Source: Atkinsonella hypoxylon (taxonomy: Eukaryota; Ascomycota; Sordariomycetes; Hypocreales; Clavicipitaceae). Taken from it: a stretch of DNA of 51,239 bases. The stretch spans positions 1 to 51,239 of the forward strand of contig JFHB01000217.1 in the NCBI GenBank assembly GCA_000729835.1, read 5' to 3'. Below the pieces are notes generated by a model that saw nothing but the letters and a program-made list of their open reading frames with translations, searched no databases and was not told the origin of the DNA. A program made the translations under genes and the position numbers. Shown piece by piece: positions 34,039 to 46,009 of this stretch (position 1 is its first letter; every line of letters starts with the position of its first letter).

Positions 34039-34960
34039 GGAAGACCTATCTGTAAGCTGTTAGCCCGCTGAAATCTACTATTGTGTACTGTATTACCCAC
34101 TAGAAGCTATATTGAGACCTACGCTAGCAGCTATTGCTGCTATTAGTAGCTTGCTGGAAGCTATTAATACCTACTGCACATATATCGCTAGCCACTATAC
34201 TAGTGTTTTTATTCTGCCCACCCTATGCCTCCTGCACTCTATACACCCTATATATACACACTTTTAAAGCTATTCTTAATAGCTAGGTTCTATTGTTGCG
34301 CAATATTAAAATATATACATCTATATATATTACATTTGCACTACAAATCGTTTTATTAGGCACTGCCTAATTAATTATTTCTATTAAGAAATAAGCTTAG
34401 CGCTGTACTGCATTGCTTGTTGTTGTTATATTGTGCACCCTGTGCACCTCTGTTAGTGGCTATACTACAATTTGTAGTGCACGCCTAATAGCTCTTGTTG
34501 CTGTTAGATATTCCTGTGTTTTTAGTCGCAGAATTAATTTATATAGTAATCCCACTAGTTAGGATTTTAAAGTAGGAATTAGCTAGATATCCCTAAATTA
34601 GCTGTACCTAGGTCTCTACTGATTTATTAGAACCTAATTAGAGAAGAATCTCCTGAATTTTTTGGCTAAAAATAGCTAGAACCTATGTTTTATGCCCCTC
34701 GCGACCGCTTGTTAATCTAGTCTGCTATATAAATTGTATATATATATAGATTGCAATACAATGCAGCCTTTAGAGCCTGTTATACCTATTACAAAAGAAA
34801 TTAGAGAAAAATCTTAGTATAATTTCTAAAGATATAGGGCACTTCTAGGCCTATAATAGAGCAATCTATTGATATCTAGTAGAGGTTATTACTGTTATTT
34901 ACTACCTTTTCCACTGTAATTTAGGCTATAATTAGCTATAAAGAGCGTTAAAATTAGCTA
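34039..34960 (+). other. RLC-1 leader between primer site and gag
   Basis: About 0.9 kb without a convincing reading frame. It contains a nested set of palindromes at 34337-34481 and is lightly RIP-mutated compared with the coding region. In LTR elements this part usually holds packaging and dimerisation signals. A gag start codon could not be fixed. Confidence 0.55.
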
Positions 34961-36420
34961 TTAAAACCCTTAAAATAGCACTAAAAGGAACAGGTAAGGG
35001 AAAGAGCATAAGCCCTAAACGGAGTAGTAGTTCTAGTACACTAGCTACAGCTGCTACTAGCTTTTCTAGTCCAGCAAGGTCCCTCCCTTAGCTAGTAGAT
35101 TCCTCTTCTAATAAAGAAGATTATACAGCTAAAAAGGCTCTAAAGGAAGCTAGATTAGCTTCTAAAAGAGTAGTGTAAGTCTATAATGTATAAGCTAATC
35201 TAAAAGCTTAAATAGATAAGCAATAAGAGACCCTAAATAGATTTATTAGGTATAGTAAAGCAAAATAAAGCTAAAATAAAGGTAATATAGCTAATTTACT
35301 AAGTAAATTAGATACTATAATTACATCTATAGGTAATCTCTCTATAGGGTCTCCCTCTAAGGTAGTAGATTCTATTACTTCTAAAAGAGCTTCTAAAGTC
35401 TCTTTTAAAGCCCCTAAACCTTCTAGTTCCTCTAATAGTGCTACTTTTCTGCCTACTTTTAATAAAGGCACTATAAAAGAGTTAAATAAGAAGGTCTACT
35501 TAATTCTAGAGGCTGCTAAGCTAAAAGGCCCTAAAAATTTTAAACAGTAGAAGCAAGCTTTAACTATTTAATTTAAAGCACTAGAATTCCCTTAATTTAT
35601 TAATAATCCTAGTATAGCTAGTACTTTAGTAGATTTAGAACAAGCTATTATCCTTATAATTATAAGAGATAGTTGCCAATCTAGACCTTAAGCTGCTATA
35701 AGCTAGCATAAGTCCCCTGTAGATGCCTATAACGTTCTAGTTAGGCAATATTCGTAGAGTGCTAAAATACAACGTAGTACGCTATATACTAGTTATTACA
35801 ACTTATTGTTTTCGAACTATAAGGGATCTTTAGAGGCCTTTAATGCTGAATTTAATAATTTACTAGCTAGATTACAGCTCTATAGTGTAGCTATTAATTC
35901 TATCGACTAGGTAAATTATTATATTAATGCTTTAAAGAAGACCTTCCCTAGCTAGGCTAAAAGGCAGCAATATTCTATTAAAGCTGCTAAAGCATAAGGT
36001 CTATCTGTAAAAATACTAAATTTACAGTTCCTTATAGCTAACTTATTAGAAGAATAAAGAGATAAAAGCTCCTTTATATCTAAGGCTCTTAGTTATAAAG
36101 CTTTTAATTCTAATAGTTCTAATAATAAGGCTAATTAAGGAAAGAATCCTCTTAATTAGAAGAAGAATTCCGATTCTAATTCTAACGATTCTAATGCCTC
36201 TAAAGAAAAAGATTAAGATAAAGCCTCTAAGAATAAGAAGAAGTAGAAGGGCTGAAGAAGAAGTAATAAAAACTCTAGGAATAAGGATGGAGAAGCTGCT
36301 TTTGCTATAGGTTGTTATAACCTATCTACTAGCAACCAGGATACTATAGATTCTAATAGTAAATCTAGCAGTTCTAGTAGTAATAATTCTTACGATTTAG
36401 ATACAGAATCCACTACTAGT
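34960..36420 (+). pseudogene. Copia gag remnant (RLC-1 copy 2)
   Basis: The frame becomes readable near 34960 with a Gly/Lys then Ser/Thr/Ala-rich N-terminus, followed by NKEDYTAKKALKEARLASKR (about 35115-35170) and the helical gag core to about 36060. It continues into an Asn/Ser-rich tail with a Lys-rich patch near 36225-36260. It differs from copy 1 by small in-frame insertions (for example near 35353). RIP stops occur at many CAA/CAG sites. The minus-strand open frame at 35271-35471 is a shadow. Confidence 0.72.
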
Positions 36421-36479
36421 AATACTAGTACTACTAGTAATAATACCCCTTCTTTTAACTATTCTAATAGAATAATTAA

Positions 36480-38216
36480 AAACTCCTTACTATATAATAC
36501 AGGTTCTACCTGTTATATAGTTAACAATAAGGCATTTTTTAGGACTTTTAAGCCTATAAAAAAGGGTAAAACCGCGCCTATTGCTACTAGAGGAGGTCCT
36601 ATTTATCCTAAAGGACAGGGAACTACTGTATTCTAGGTACTAGTTAGTATAAATCTAGCTAAATATAGGCCTTTAGCTCTAAAGGATGCTCTATATTGCC
36701 TAGGTTTAGATACCAACCTAATTAGTGGTCTAAAGCACTATTTAACAGGGGGCACTCTCCTTAGAAATCAGCTATTTCTAGCTAATAGAAGCTGCTGTAG
36801 GCTTCTAAATCCCAAAAAGCATAGTTTCTTCTTACAGCTTAAGGGGCAAGAGACCCCTACCCTAAAGTGTGTAAAAACTACGCTAATCTCTCTTATATAG
36901 GATTTCTAGCTAGCAATAGTTATAATAGCAGTTATAATGCTAGTTATTCTATAGAGGTTCAAATCCCTTAACAGCCTAGTTTTAATCTAGAGGAATATAG
37001 CTAAATTAAGAAATTATCTAACTTTAAAGAAGAAGAAGTAGATAATACTAATAACAATGCTATAGAGCTATTAGCCCTAGTTCCTAAACGGGCTTCTAGT
37101 TAGATTCCTTCTAATAACAGGGATTTAGAAGGTCTAAATCCTAAGTTGCTGGATATTAGAGGAAATAGCCGTCTAGATCCCTTAAACAAGGCCTATAGTT
37201 CTTAAGAGATCTAGCAAGATAGGGAGCAACAGGAAGCTAGCTCTAATGATAATTCTAGTAGTATAAATCCTACTGCTTCTTCTTCCTATAAGAAGCTCCT
37301 AGAATTAGCTGCTACTTAGCACGTTAGATTAAGGCATATAGGACTCCCTTTACTAAAGAAGACTGCTTCTATTACTAAAGGTATTCCTAATTTTATAAAA
37401 ATCAAGGAAAAGGATTTTAACTGCCTAGCTTACAACTAAGCTAAAGCTGTTAGAAGACCTAGCAAGCATGCTATTCCTAACCTCCCTAGATGTTTAGATA
37501 TTATAGAGGGAGATACCGTTAAAATAGAGCCTATACTGCACAATAAGAGGCCTCTAGTTCTTTTTCTAATTAATAGAAAATCACAGTATAAGTAGTCTTT
37601 TAATCTAGCTAATAAAGAGGGTTCTACTCTTTATAGCTATATTAAAGGCTTCTTTAAGGAATTAAAAAACTAGTATAACTGCTACTCTAAACATCTTTAT
37701 TTTAATAGTAGTACAGAAATTAATACTAGGTTGTAAGCTTAGCTATCTTCTAAGGGTATTTACTTTAGCACCTCTTACCCCTATATTTATAAACAGAATA
37801 GGCTAATAGAGAGAGCTATAAGGGTACTTCTAAACCGTTTGCGTGCTACTCTACAGTAGTTACAATTACCTCTATATCTATAGTCTTACATTCTTCCTGC
37901 TATAGTGGATTTAGTTAATACTACTGCGAATAGCACTAAACTACTAAGTCCTAAACAGCTATATCTAGCTAATTTAGAGCCTTCTAAGACCTATAAGCCT
38001 AATTTTACTAAAATAAGGGCTATAGGCTCCTATTGCGAAGTTCTAATCCTATTAGAACAGAGATCTAGGTTGCAGAAGCTAGCTAAAAGAACTATTCCTA
38101 GTAGACTTTTAGCTACACTAGGTTCTAATGTATATTTAATATATATCCCCTCTAAACAAGCTGTTATAAAGACTAGCTTCGTTAAAATTATAGAAGGAAT
38201 AGGTCCTATTTTATAG
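36480..38216 (+). pseudogene. Copia protease and integrase remnant (RLC-1 copy 2)
   Basis: The protease motif NTGSTC is at about 36497-36515. The pre-integrase zinc region is at about 37315-37345. The integrase core has GDTVKIEP (about 37510-37535) and QNRLIERAIR (about 37795-37825). Codons 37905-38216 are fully open (LSPKQLYLANLEPSKTYK...). At 38190-38220 the sequence is uninterrupted, where copy 1 carries RLG-1. Copy 2 keeps CAG at 36835-36837 and CAA at 36847-36849, where copy 1 has TAG and TAA at 10520-10522 and 10532-10534. Confidence 0.8.
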
Positions 38217-40260
38217 GGCATCCCTAAGGTTCCTATTGGTTCTATAGTAGATAATCCTTTAGAGGGAGAAATTAATAACTAGCAGCAATTAGAAGATAAT
38301 TATACTCCTAAGTATCCTTATCCTAGTTATCTAGATGTGCTAAATTATCCACTAGAACCTGTAGAAAATCAAGCTCTTCTACTAAGCAACCCTATAGAAG
38401 CTATAGAGGCCCCTAAAGCCCCTATATCTATAGAAGCCCCTTAGGCTAATATAGAACCTATAGAAGCTAAAGCTGATGCTGATGCTATAGATTTAGATAG
38501 AGATATATTTTCCTTAATTAAGGATCTATGCTTTAAGGCAAGGACTAAAGCAGCTATTACTTCTAATAGTAATAAGGATGAACTTCCTAATATATAGAAG
38601 CAAGCCCTAAAAAGCTCTACTAAGCAGCATTAGATAGAAGCTACCTATAGCGAATTTAAGCAGCTATTAGCTGCTGGAACCTTTAAATTTATAGGGAAAG
38701 ACTAAGTACCTAAGGGCTAAAGAGTTCTAAAGAATAGGCTTATCTATAGGCTAAAAAAGGATAAAGAAAATAATCCTATAAAATATAAGGCCTGCCTTGT
38801 TGCTAAGGGATTTATATAAATAGAAGGTTAAGATTATCTAGAGACCTTTGCTGCAACTAGTATTCCTCCTAGCTAGCGTATATTATTAGCTCTTGCAGCT
38901 TTTAATAACTAGGAAGTCGAGCAAATCGACTTTATAGGAGCGTTTTTAAATAGCAAGCTAAAAGAAGCTATTTATATAGAAATCCTAGATAGATTCGTTG
39001 AATTTGCAGAGCAAGCATCGCTATTAGTAGCTAAGCTACTAAAAAGCTGTAATTACAAGCTCTCTAAAGAGCAAGTAATTAAGCTAGAAAAATCCCTCTA
39101 TAGTCTAAAGCAAAGTCCTAGAGAATAGCAGCAAATTCTAACAGAATTACTTTAAAAGTATAGATTTAAACCTCTTATATTAGACCCAGCAGTCTTTTAT
39201 AACCTAGCTACATCTACGTATATTGCTACTTACGTAGATAACTGTTTTCTAATTAGTTTAAATCTAAGCTATATTAACAAGCTAAAGAAGCTATTACATA
39301 AAGCTTATCTAATAGAAGATAGAGGACTAGCAGAATTCTTTCTAGGTGTATAAATCACCTGTAATAGGTCTAAAAGGTCTATTAAAATCCACTAATCTTA
39401 ATACATCCTTAAAGCCCTAGAGAGATTTAAAATGCTAGATGCTAAGCCAGCTTCTATCCCTATACAGCTAGGAATTCTAAAGCAACTAGTTACAAAACTT
39501 CTCTTAAAATCCAATTATAAGCTTTATTAGAGCATAATAGGCACTATAATGTACCTAATGTTGCTAACTAGGGCTAATATTGCTTTTTCTGTTTAGTAGC
39601 TATTAACCTTCCTAGCTAAGCCCTATATAGAGCACCTAAACGCCTCTAAGCACCTCTTAAGGTACTTAAGTGGTACTAGAAGCTTTGCTATTATTTATAA
39701 GCATTCTATACCACTAGGGTCCTCTTCTAAAGCTTCTAGCTCTAAAGAAGTACTTAAGACCCTCCTTAGTTATTGCAATAGCGATTTTGCTGGTAATAAA
39801 ACCTCTTCTAAATCAACCTATACTTATCTATATAAGCTAGCTAGTGGACCTATTAGCTAGAAATTAAAGAAAGCTAGTACTATTGCTCTTTCTACATTAA
39901 AAGCAGAATCTAATGCATTATCTAAAGCTATAAGGGAATTAGAGTGGCTCTACAGCCTTTTTAAGGAGATAAAGCTACCTTTAACCCCTCCTATTTCTAT
40001 TAGGTGTAATAATTAAGGCGCTATAGTTACAGCTTACAACCTAACGTTGTATAGTAGGACTAAGCACACCCTTTTGAAGTTTAACTACATTAGGGAAAAG
40101 ATTCATAAAGGTATAGCTAAGGTTAGTTATATTAATATAAATTAGATGCCAGCAGATAGCCTAACTAAGCCTCTTGCTATTCAAAAGCATCAACAATTCA
40201 TTAAGTTACTAGAGCTTTCTAGCTAGCTTATAAAAGCAATAAAAACACTTAAAAAATCGA
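38217..40260 (+). pseudogene. Copia reverse transcriptase and RNase H remnant (RLC-1 copy 2)
   Basis: An acidic linker (38240-38530) leads to RT, with EQIDFIGAFLNSKLKEAIY at about 38930-38985 and the active site YVDN at 39231-39242. RNase H shows YCNSDFAG at about 39772-39795 and ends near 40260 with a Lys-rich tail. All four RLC-1 copies read YVDN instead of YVDD; the change lies in a TpG context and is best explained by RIP in every copy. Confidence 0.82.
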
Positions 40261-40479
40261 AAAGTAACAAAAAAAAAATAGTTAAAAATCAAAAACAACA
40301 AAAACAATTAACAACAACTAGTTATATTTAACTATAACTACCCTAGAATTGCTGGAATTAGTTATGTTATTTGGTTCTGTTATTAGTACTGTATTTCGTT
40401 AGTTGATTCTAACTTAAATATCCTTTAAAGGAGCTAAGTTGCTTATAGAACTAGTTACTTCTTACATTTCTAGAGGGAG

Positions 40480-41177
40480 TGTTAAAAATAAGCTACCCTG
40501 TATAGCCTATTTTTATGCCTACTAGTTGCTCTATTACGTAACCCTTATTAGGTCTTATTACATTAATTTTTAGTAAAGATATCGCTATTACTAGATGCAA
40601 AACATCTAGAATTAACTAAGGCAAAGTTGCCTAACCTATAGTTAACTTTAACTGCAATTTTCTCTACAACTAGCAATAGTAGAAATTCAAGAAGTATACT
40701 ATTTAAAAGCTAAGAATTAGGGCTATTTAATAGTATAATTGTTAGATAGAGTTGCTTATAAGAGTTGCTTATTATTAGTGGAATTTATTAAATTGTGTAT
40801 ATAGGCGTCTCGTTTGTATAGCTGTAAGTTGATTTTTTTGTTTTTATATAGTAAATCTTTTTGCGGAAATTATAAAGTAGCTTACAAGCCCCTTCTAGTA
40901 ACTACAGCCTGCTGATATAGTTAGTAGGTCTATAAGGGACTAGAAAGATTTAAGATCCTACTCTTACTAACTTGTTCGTTACAGCGCTCTTAATATAAAG
41001 ATACCACTATTACAGTTATCTATTGCCTCTACGTGATCTATACTATATACTACAGCTTGATTTAGGCCGCTGCTGCTTCCACTACGTGATAATTGCTAGG
41101 AGCAATTACAGGTGCTAAATCTAAGAGACCACTACCCTCTTAGATATCTAGTCCTGTAATCCCTATTATTTTCAATA
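40480..41177 (+). repeat. 3' LTR of RLC-1 copy 2 (698 bp)
   Basis: Equal in length to its 5' partner, starts TGTTAAAAATAAG after the tract AGAGGGAG and ends TTTTCAATA, followed by ACTAG. Confidence 0.93.
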
Positions 41178-41182
41178 ACTAG

Positions 41183-42283
41183 TAAAATAGCTTAATATAG
41201 AAGGTAGGTATAAAAAGAATAATTAATCTTACTTAGCAGAAAGAGTGTAATATATATAACTCTCTATATTAGCTATACTTTTAATGCTCTTACCTTCTGC
41301 TTCTAGGGTTATATAAGCTCTTAACGCTAAAATACTAAGGCTAAGAACCTAATTACTAATAGCAGTAAATATAAAGATAACTACTAAGATAAGGATAAAA
41401 GAGAAATTTTTCTCTATAATTAAATAATTATAATATCTAAAGGACCTAAAAACTTCCTTTTTACTGTATTAAGGCTATCTTAGCTAGAGGTAAAATAGAG
41501 GTTAAATAGACTAGCTAGTATTTATAATATAGTAACTATCTTTAACTAAGCTTAGCTCTTTTTAGCTTAAAAAAGCTATAGAAATTTTCTTTCTCCCTTA
41601 ATTAAATAATCCCTTATAATATAGAGCTTTTATCTCTATAATTTCCTTCTTTCTTATATTAGTAATATTTAAACTAAAGTGCCTTTCTATCTTTAATGCT
41701 TAGTAGCTTTTCTTTCTTTCTTCTAAGATCTTTATAAAAAACCTTCTAATTATATAGTGCACTTTAATTAGAATAAGTCCCTAGTAAAGCCTCTATTTTT
41801 ATTGTCTTTAAACTAAACCTCTAAATAACTATATAGCCTACACTAAAGTAAGTAATAATATAGTATACATTAAGATTAAAGAGAATTAGTAGTAAGTAAG
41901 ATATTTATTAGTATATACTATTAAATAATAGCAGGTAAGAAGATTAAATAGTTAGAAAAGGTAGAAATAAAATATTAATTATAGCTTAAAAGATATATAT
42001 ATACAAAAGGAGCTAAATGTATTAAAGAGTTAGAGAAAGTGTTAGTAGTAGTAAAGTAATATCTCTTAAGTATTAAGTATTGTAAATAAAAATAGGCTAA
42101 AAGATATTAATTAATTAAAAGGAATAAAGGCTAAAAAGAGCTAGCAAAAGCTGCTTGCCTTCTCTACTTGCTTAAACTATCTATATATCTAGGCGATGCG
42201 CACTCTTATAGAGAAAATCTGCATGTAGCATCCCTTGCAAAGCTAATATAAGAACGCAAGGGGGTAACCCTACCGCGACACAC
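41183..42283 (-). mobile_element. Element H: degraded DNA-transposon-like element
   Basis: The right end at 42283, read on the minus strand, starts GTGTGTCGCGGT, and the next two bases are TA of the RLC-1 target. The first 485 bases on the minus strand (42283 down to about 41799) match the short element at 49293-49779, but H then continues for at least another 1 kb including 32946-33328. A partly readable minus-strand frame (41750 to 41190) is rich in Lys, Leu, Ser and Gln and may be a transposase relic; I do not recognise a catalytic domain. Heavily RIP-mutated. Confidence 0.5.
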
Positions 42284-43670
42284 TAGGAAGGTTAATAGCT
42301 ACTAAACGGAAAAAGCAATATTAGCCCTAGTTAGCAACATAAGATACATTATAGTACCTATTATGCTCTAATAAAGCTTATAATCGGATTTAGAGAGAAG
42401 TTTTATAACTAGTTGCTTTAGAATCCCTAGCTGTATAGAGATAGAAGCTAGCTTAGCATCTAGCATTTTGAATCTTTCTAGAGCTTTAAGGATGTATTAA
42501 GATTAGTGGATTTTAATAGACCTTTTAGACCTATTACGGGTGATTTATATACCTAGAAAGAATTCTGCTGGTCCTCTATCTTCTAATAGATAAGCTTTAT
42601 ATAATAGCTTCTTTAGCTTATTAATATAGCTTAGATTTAGACTAATTAGAAGACAGTTATCTACGTAAGTAGCAATATATATAGATGTAGCTAGGTTATA
42701 AAAGACTACTAGGTCTAATATAAGGGGTTTAAATCTATGCTTTTAAAGTAATTCTGTTAGAATTTACTGCTATTCTCTAGAACTTTATTTTAAACTATAG
42801 AGAGATTTTTCTAGCTTAATTACTTACACTTTAGAAGGCTTATAATTATAGCTTTTTAGTAGCTTAGCTACTAATAGCGTTGCTTCTGTAAATTTAACGA
42901 ATCTATCTAGGATTTCTATATAAATAGCTTCTTTTAGTTTACTATTTAAAAACGCTCCTATAAAATCGATTTGCTCGACTTCCTAGTTATTAAAAGCTAC
43001 AAGAGCTAATAATATACACTAGCTAGGAGGAATACTAGTTGCAGTAAAGGTCTCTAGGTAGTCTTAACCTTCTATTTGCATAAATCCCTTAGCAATAAGG
43101 TAGGCCTTATATTTAATAGGATTATTTTCTTTATTCTTTTTAAGCCTATAAATAAGCCTATTCTTTAGAACTCTTCGGCCCTTAGGTACTTAGTCTTTCC
43201 CTATAAATTTAAAGGTTCTAGCAGCTAATAGCTGCTTAAATTCGCTATAGGTAGCTTCTATCTAATGCTGCTTAGTAGAGCTTTTTAGGGCTTGCTTCTA
43301 TATGTTAGGAAGTTTATCCTTACTACTATTAGAAGTAATAGCTGCTTTAGTCCTTGCCTTAAAGCATAGATCCTTAATTAAGGAAAATATATCTCTATCT
43401 AGATCTATAGCATTAGCATTAATAGATTTAGCTTTAGCTTCTATAGGTTCTATATTAGCCTAAGGGGCTTCTATAGATATAGGGGCTTTAGGGACCTCTA
43501 CAGCTTCTATAGAGTTGCTTAGTAGAAGAGCTTGATTTTCTATAGGTTCTAGTGGATAATTTAGCACATCTAGATAACTAGGATAAGGATACTTAGGAGT
43601 ATAATTATCTACTAACTGCTGGTTATCGATTTCTCCCTCTAAAGAATTATCCACAATAGAACCAATAGGG
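42284..43670 (-). pseudogene. Copia linker and reverse transcriptase remnant (RLC-1 copy R-B)
   Basis: The acidic linker is open from 43654 to 43460 (MDNSLEGEIDNQQLVDNYTP). RT continues down to about 42480, with the GAFLNSKLKEA block near 42960-42920 and YVDN near 42665. The reading ends at the start of RNase H where H is inserted. Non-functional. Confidence 0.75.
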
Positions 43671-43684
43671 ACCTTAGGGATGCC

Positions 43685-44960
43685 CTATAAAATAGGACCT
43701 ATTCCTTCTATAATTTTAATGAAGCTAGTCTTTATAATAGCTTGTTTAGAGGAGATATATATTAGATATACATTAGAACCTAGCGTAGCTAAAAGTCTAC
43801 TAGAAGTAGTTCTTTTAGCTAGCTTCTGCAACCTAGATCGTTGTTCTAAAGGAATTAGAACTTCGCAATAGAAGCCTATAGCCCTTATTTTGGTAAAATT
43901 AGGCTTATAGGTCTTAGAAGGCTCTAAATCAGTGTAATGGACTGACCTAGTGGCTGCTGCTAACTAGCGTCTATAATAAGAACTATAATTATAGGGAGGA
44001 AAGGAGGAAGAGAGAAGGAACTAGAAGCCTCCCTATGCCCCTGTACTATATATCTAGGGGTAGGTCTATCCTCTTAGGAGCCCCTTTTAGCATGTGCTTT
44101 ATAGCTAAGGTTCTCTCTCTAGGGCCTAGTAAAGTCTAGGTAACCCCTAGACGAATACAGCTCGCTTCTATCCCTTTACCTATATAGATCTCTGTCCCTC
44201 TCCTGCTGTCCTCCCTCTACTGAAAGACCCGAGCCTAAGGCTCGAGTCTATAACAATCAGCTAGATATAGCTGTTTAGAACTTAGTAGTTTAGTACTATT
44301 TGCAGTAGTATTAGCTAAATCCACTATAGCAGAAAGGATATAAGACTATAGATATAGAGGTAATTATAACTACTGTAGGGTAGCACGCAAACGATCTAGA
44401 AGTACCCTTATAGCTCTCTCTATTAGCCTATTCTATTTGTAAATATAGGGGCAAGAGGTACTAAAGTAAATACCCTTAGAAGATAGCTAAGCTTGCAACT
44501 TAGTATTAATTTCTATACTACTATTAAAATAAAGGTATTTAGGGTAGCAGTTATACTGGTTTTTTAATTCCTTAAAGAAGCCTTTAATATAGCTATAGAG
44601 AGTAAAACCCTCTTTATTAGCTAGATTAAAAAACTACTTATACTGTAATTTTCTATTAATTAGAAAAAGAACTAGAGGCCTCTTATTGTGCAGTATAGGC
44701 TCTATTTTAACGGTATCTCCCTTTATAATATCTAAACATCTAGGGGGATTAGGAATAGCATACTTACTAGGTCTTCTAACAGCATTAGCTTAATTGCAAG
44801 CTAGGCAGTTAAAATCCTTTTCCTTGATTTTTGTAAAATCAGGAATACCTTTAGTAATAGAAGTAGTTTTCTTTAGTAAAGGGAGTCCTATATACCTTAA
44901 TCTAACGTGCTAAGTAGCAGCTAATTCTAGGAGCTTCTTATAGGAAGAAGAAGTAGTAGT
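43685..44960 (-). pseudogene. Copia integrase remnant (RLC-1 copy R-B), split by a solo LTR
   Basis: On the minus strand the zinc region is at about 44910-44880 and the core at about 44730-44390, with RIP stops. The frame is broken by the solo X LTR at 43933-44255 and continues to about 43690. Plus-strand open frames at 43680-43871 here, and at 47982-48173 in copy R-A, are shadows of this part. Confidence 0.75.
43933..44255 (-). repeat. Solo LTR of element X (323 bp), minus orientation
   Basis: Its reverse complement starts TGTTATAGACTCGAG and ends CAGTCCATTACA, matching the LTR at 8438-8760 base for base in length. ATCAG at 43928-43932 and 44256-44260 is the target duplication; copy R-A shows the empty site near 48228-48240. 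It is less mutated than its twin and keeps CpG sites, including the palindrome at 44226-44247. Confidence 0.93.
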
Positions 44961-44993
44961 AGGAGAATTACTACTAGAATTATTATTAGAGCT

Positions 44994-45699
44994 TATTGAA
45001 AATAATAGGGATTACAGAACTAGATATTTAAGAGGGTAGTGGTCTCTTAGATTTAGCACCTGTAATTGCTCCTAGCAATTATTACGTAGTGGAAGCAGCA
45101 GCGGCCTAAATTAAGCTGTAGTGTATAGTATAGATTACGTAGAGGCAATAGATAACTGTAATAGTAGTATCTTTATATTGAGAGCGCTGTAACGAACTTA
45201 GTGAGGGTAGAATCTCGAATCTTTCTACTCCCTTATAGACCTACTAACTATATCGGTAGGCTATAGTCACTAGAAGGGGCTTATAGGCCACTTTATAATT
45301 TCTATAAAAAGATTTACTATATAAAAACAAAAAAATCGACTTACGGCTATATAAACGAGATGCCTATATGCACAATTTAATAAATTCCACTAATAACAAG
45401 CAACCCTTATAAGCAACTCTATCTAACAATTATACTATTAGATAGCCCTAATTCTTAGCTTTTAAATAGTATACTTCTTGAATTTCTACTATTGCTAGTT
45501 GTAGAGAAAATCGCTGTTAAAGTTAACTATAGGTTAGGCAACTTTGCCTTAGTTGATTCTAGATGTTTTGCATCTAGTAATAGCGATATCTCTACTAAAA
45601 ATTAACGTAACAAGACCTAGTTAGGGTCACGTAATAGAGCAACTAACAGGCAACTAGTAAGTATAAAAATAGGCTATATAGGGTAGCTTATTTTTAACA
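44994..45699 (-). repeat. 3' LTR of RLC-1 copy R-A (706 bp)
   Basis: On the minus strand it starts TGTTAAAAATAAG after CTAGAGGGAG and ends TTTTCAATA at 44994. The next bases on the minus strand, AGCTC, belong to copy R-B and should be one half of the target duplication. Confidence 0.9.
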
Positions 45700-46009
45700 C
45701 TCCCTCTAGAAATGTAAGAAGTAACTAGTTCTATAAGTAACTTAGCTCCTTTAAAGGATATCTAAGTTAGAATTAACTAACGAAATACAGTACTAATAAT
45801 AGAACTAAAATAACATAACTAATTCTAGCAATTCTAGGGTAGTTATAGTTGAATATAACTAGTTATTGTTAATTGTTTTTGTTGTTTTCGATTTTTAACT
45901 GTTTTTCGTTGCTTTTCGATTTTTTAAGTGTTTTTATTGCTTTTATAAGCTAGCTAGAAAGCTCTAGTAACTTAATAAATTGTTAATGCTTTTAAATAGT
46001 AAGAGGCTT

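Larger units (their letters stand above)
33329..41177 (+). mobile_element. RLC-1 copy 2: full-length Ty1/copia retrotransposon
   Basis: It has two 698 bp LTRs (33329-34026 and 40480-41177), a primer site immediately after the left LTR, a leader, gag, protease, integrase, reverse transcriptase, RNase H and a polypurine tract. ACTAG at 33324-33328 and 41178-41182 is the target duplication. Total length is 7849 bp. RIP stops are spread through the polyprotein, so it is dead. It serves as the uninterrupted reference for the other RLC-1 copies in the window. Confidence 0.95.
42284..44993 (-). mobile_element. RLC-1 copy R-B: partial copia element, minus strand
   Basis: On the minus strand it starts at the gag-integrase linker (44993), abutting the LTR of copy R-A, and runs through integrase, linker and reverse transcriptase to the RNase H start, where H is inserted at 42283. 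Neither end of the element is present. A solo X LTR is inserted in its integrase. Copy R-A seems to have inserted in it, so its 5' half would lie beyond the present telomere and has been lost. Confidence 0.85.
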
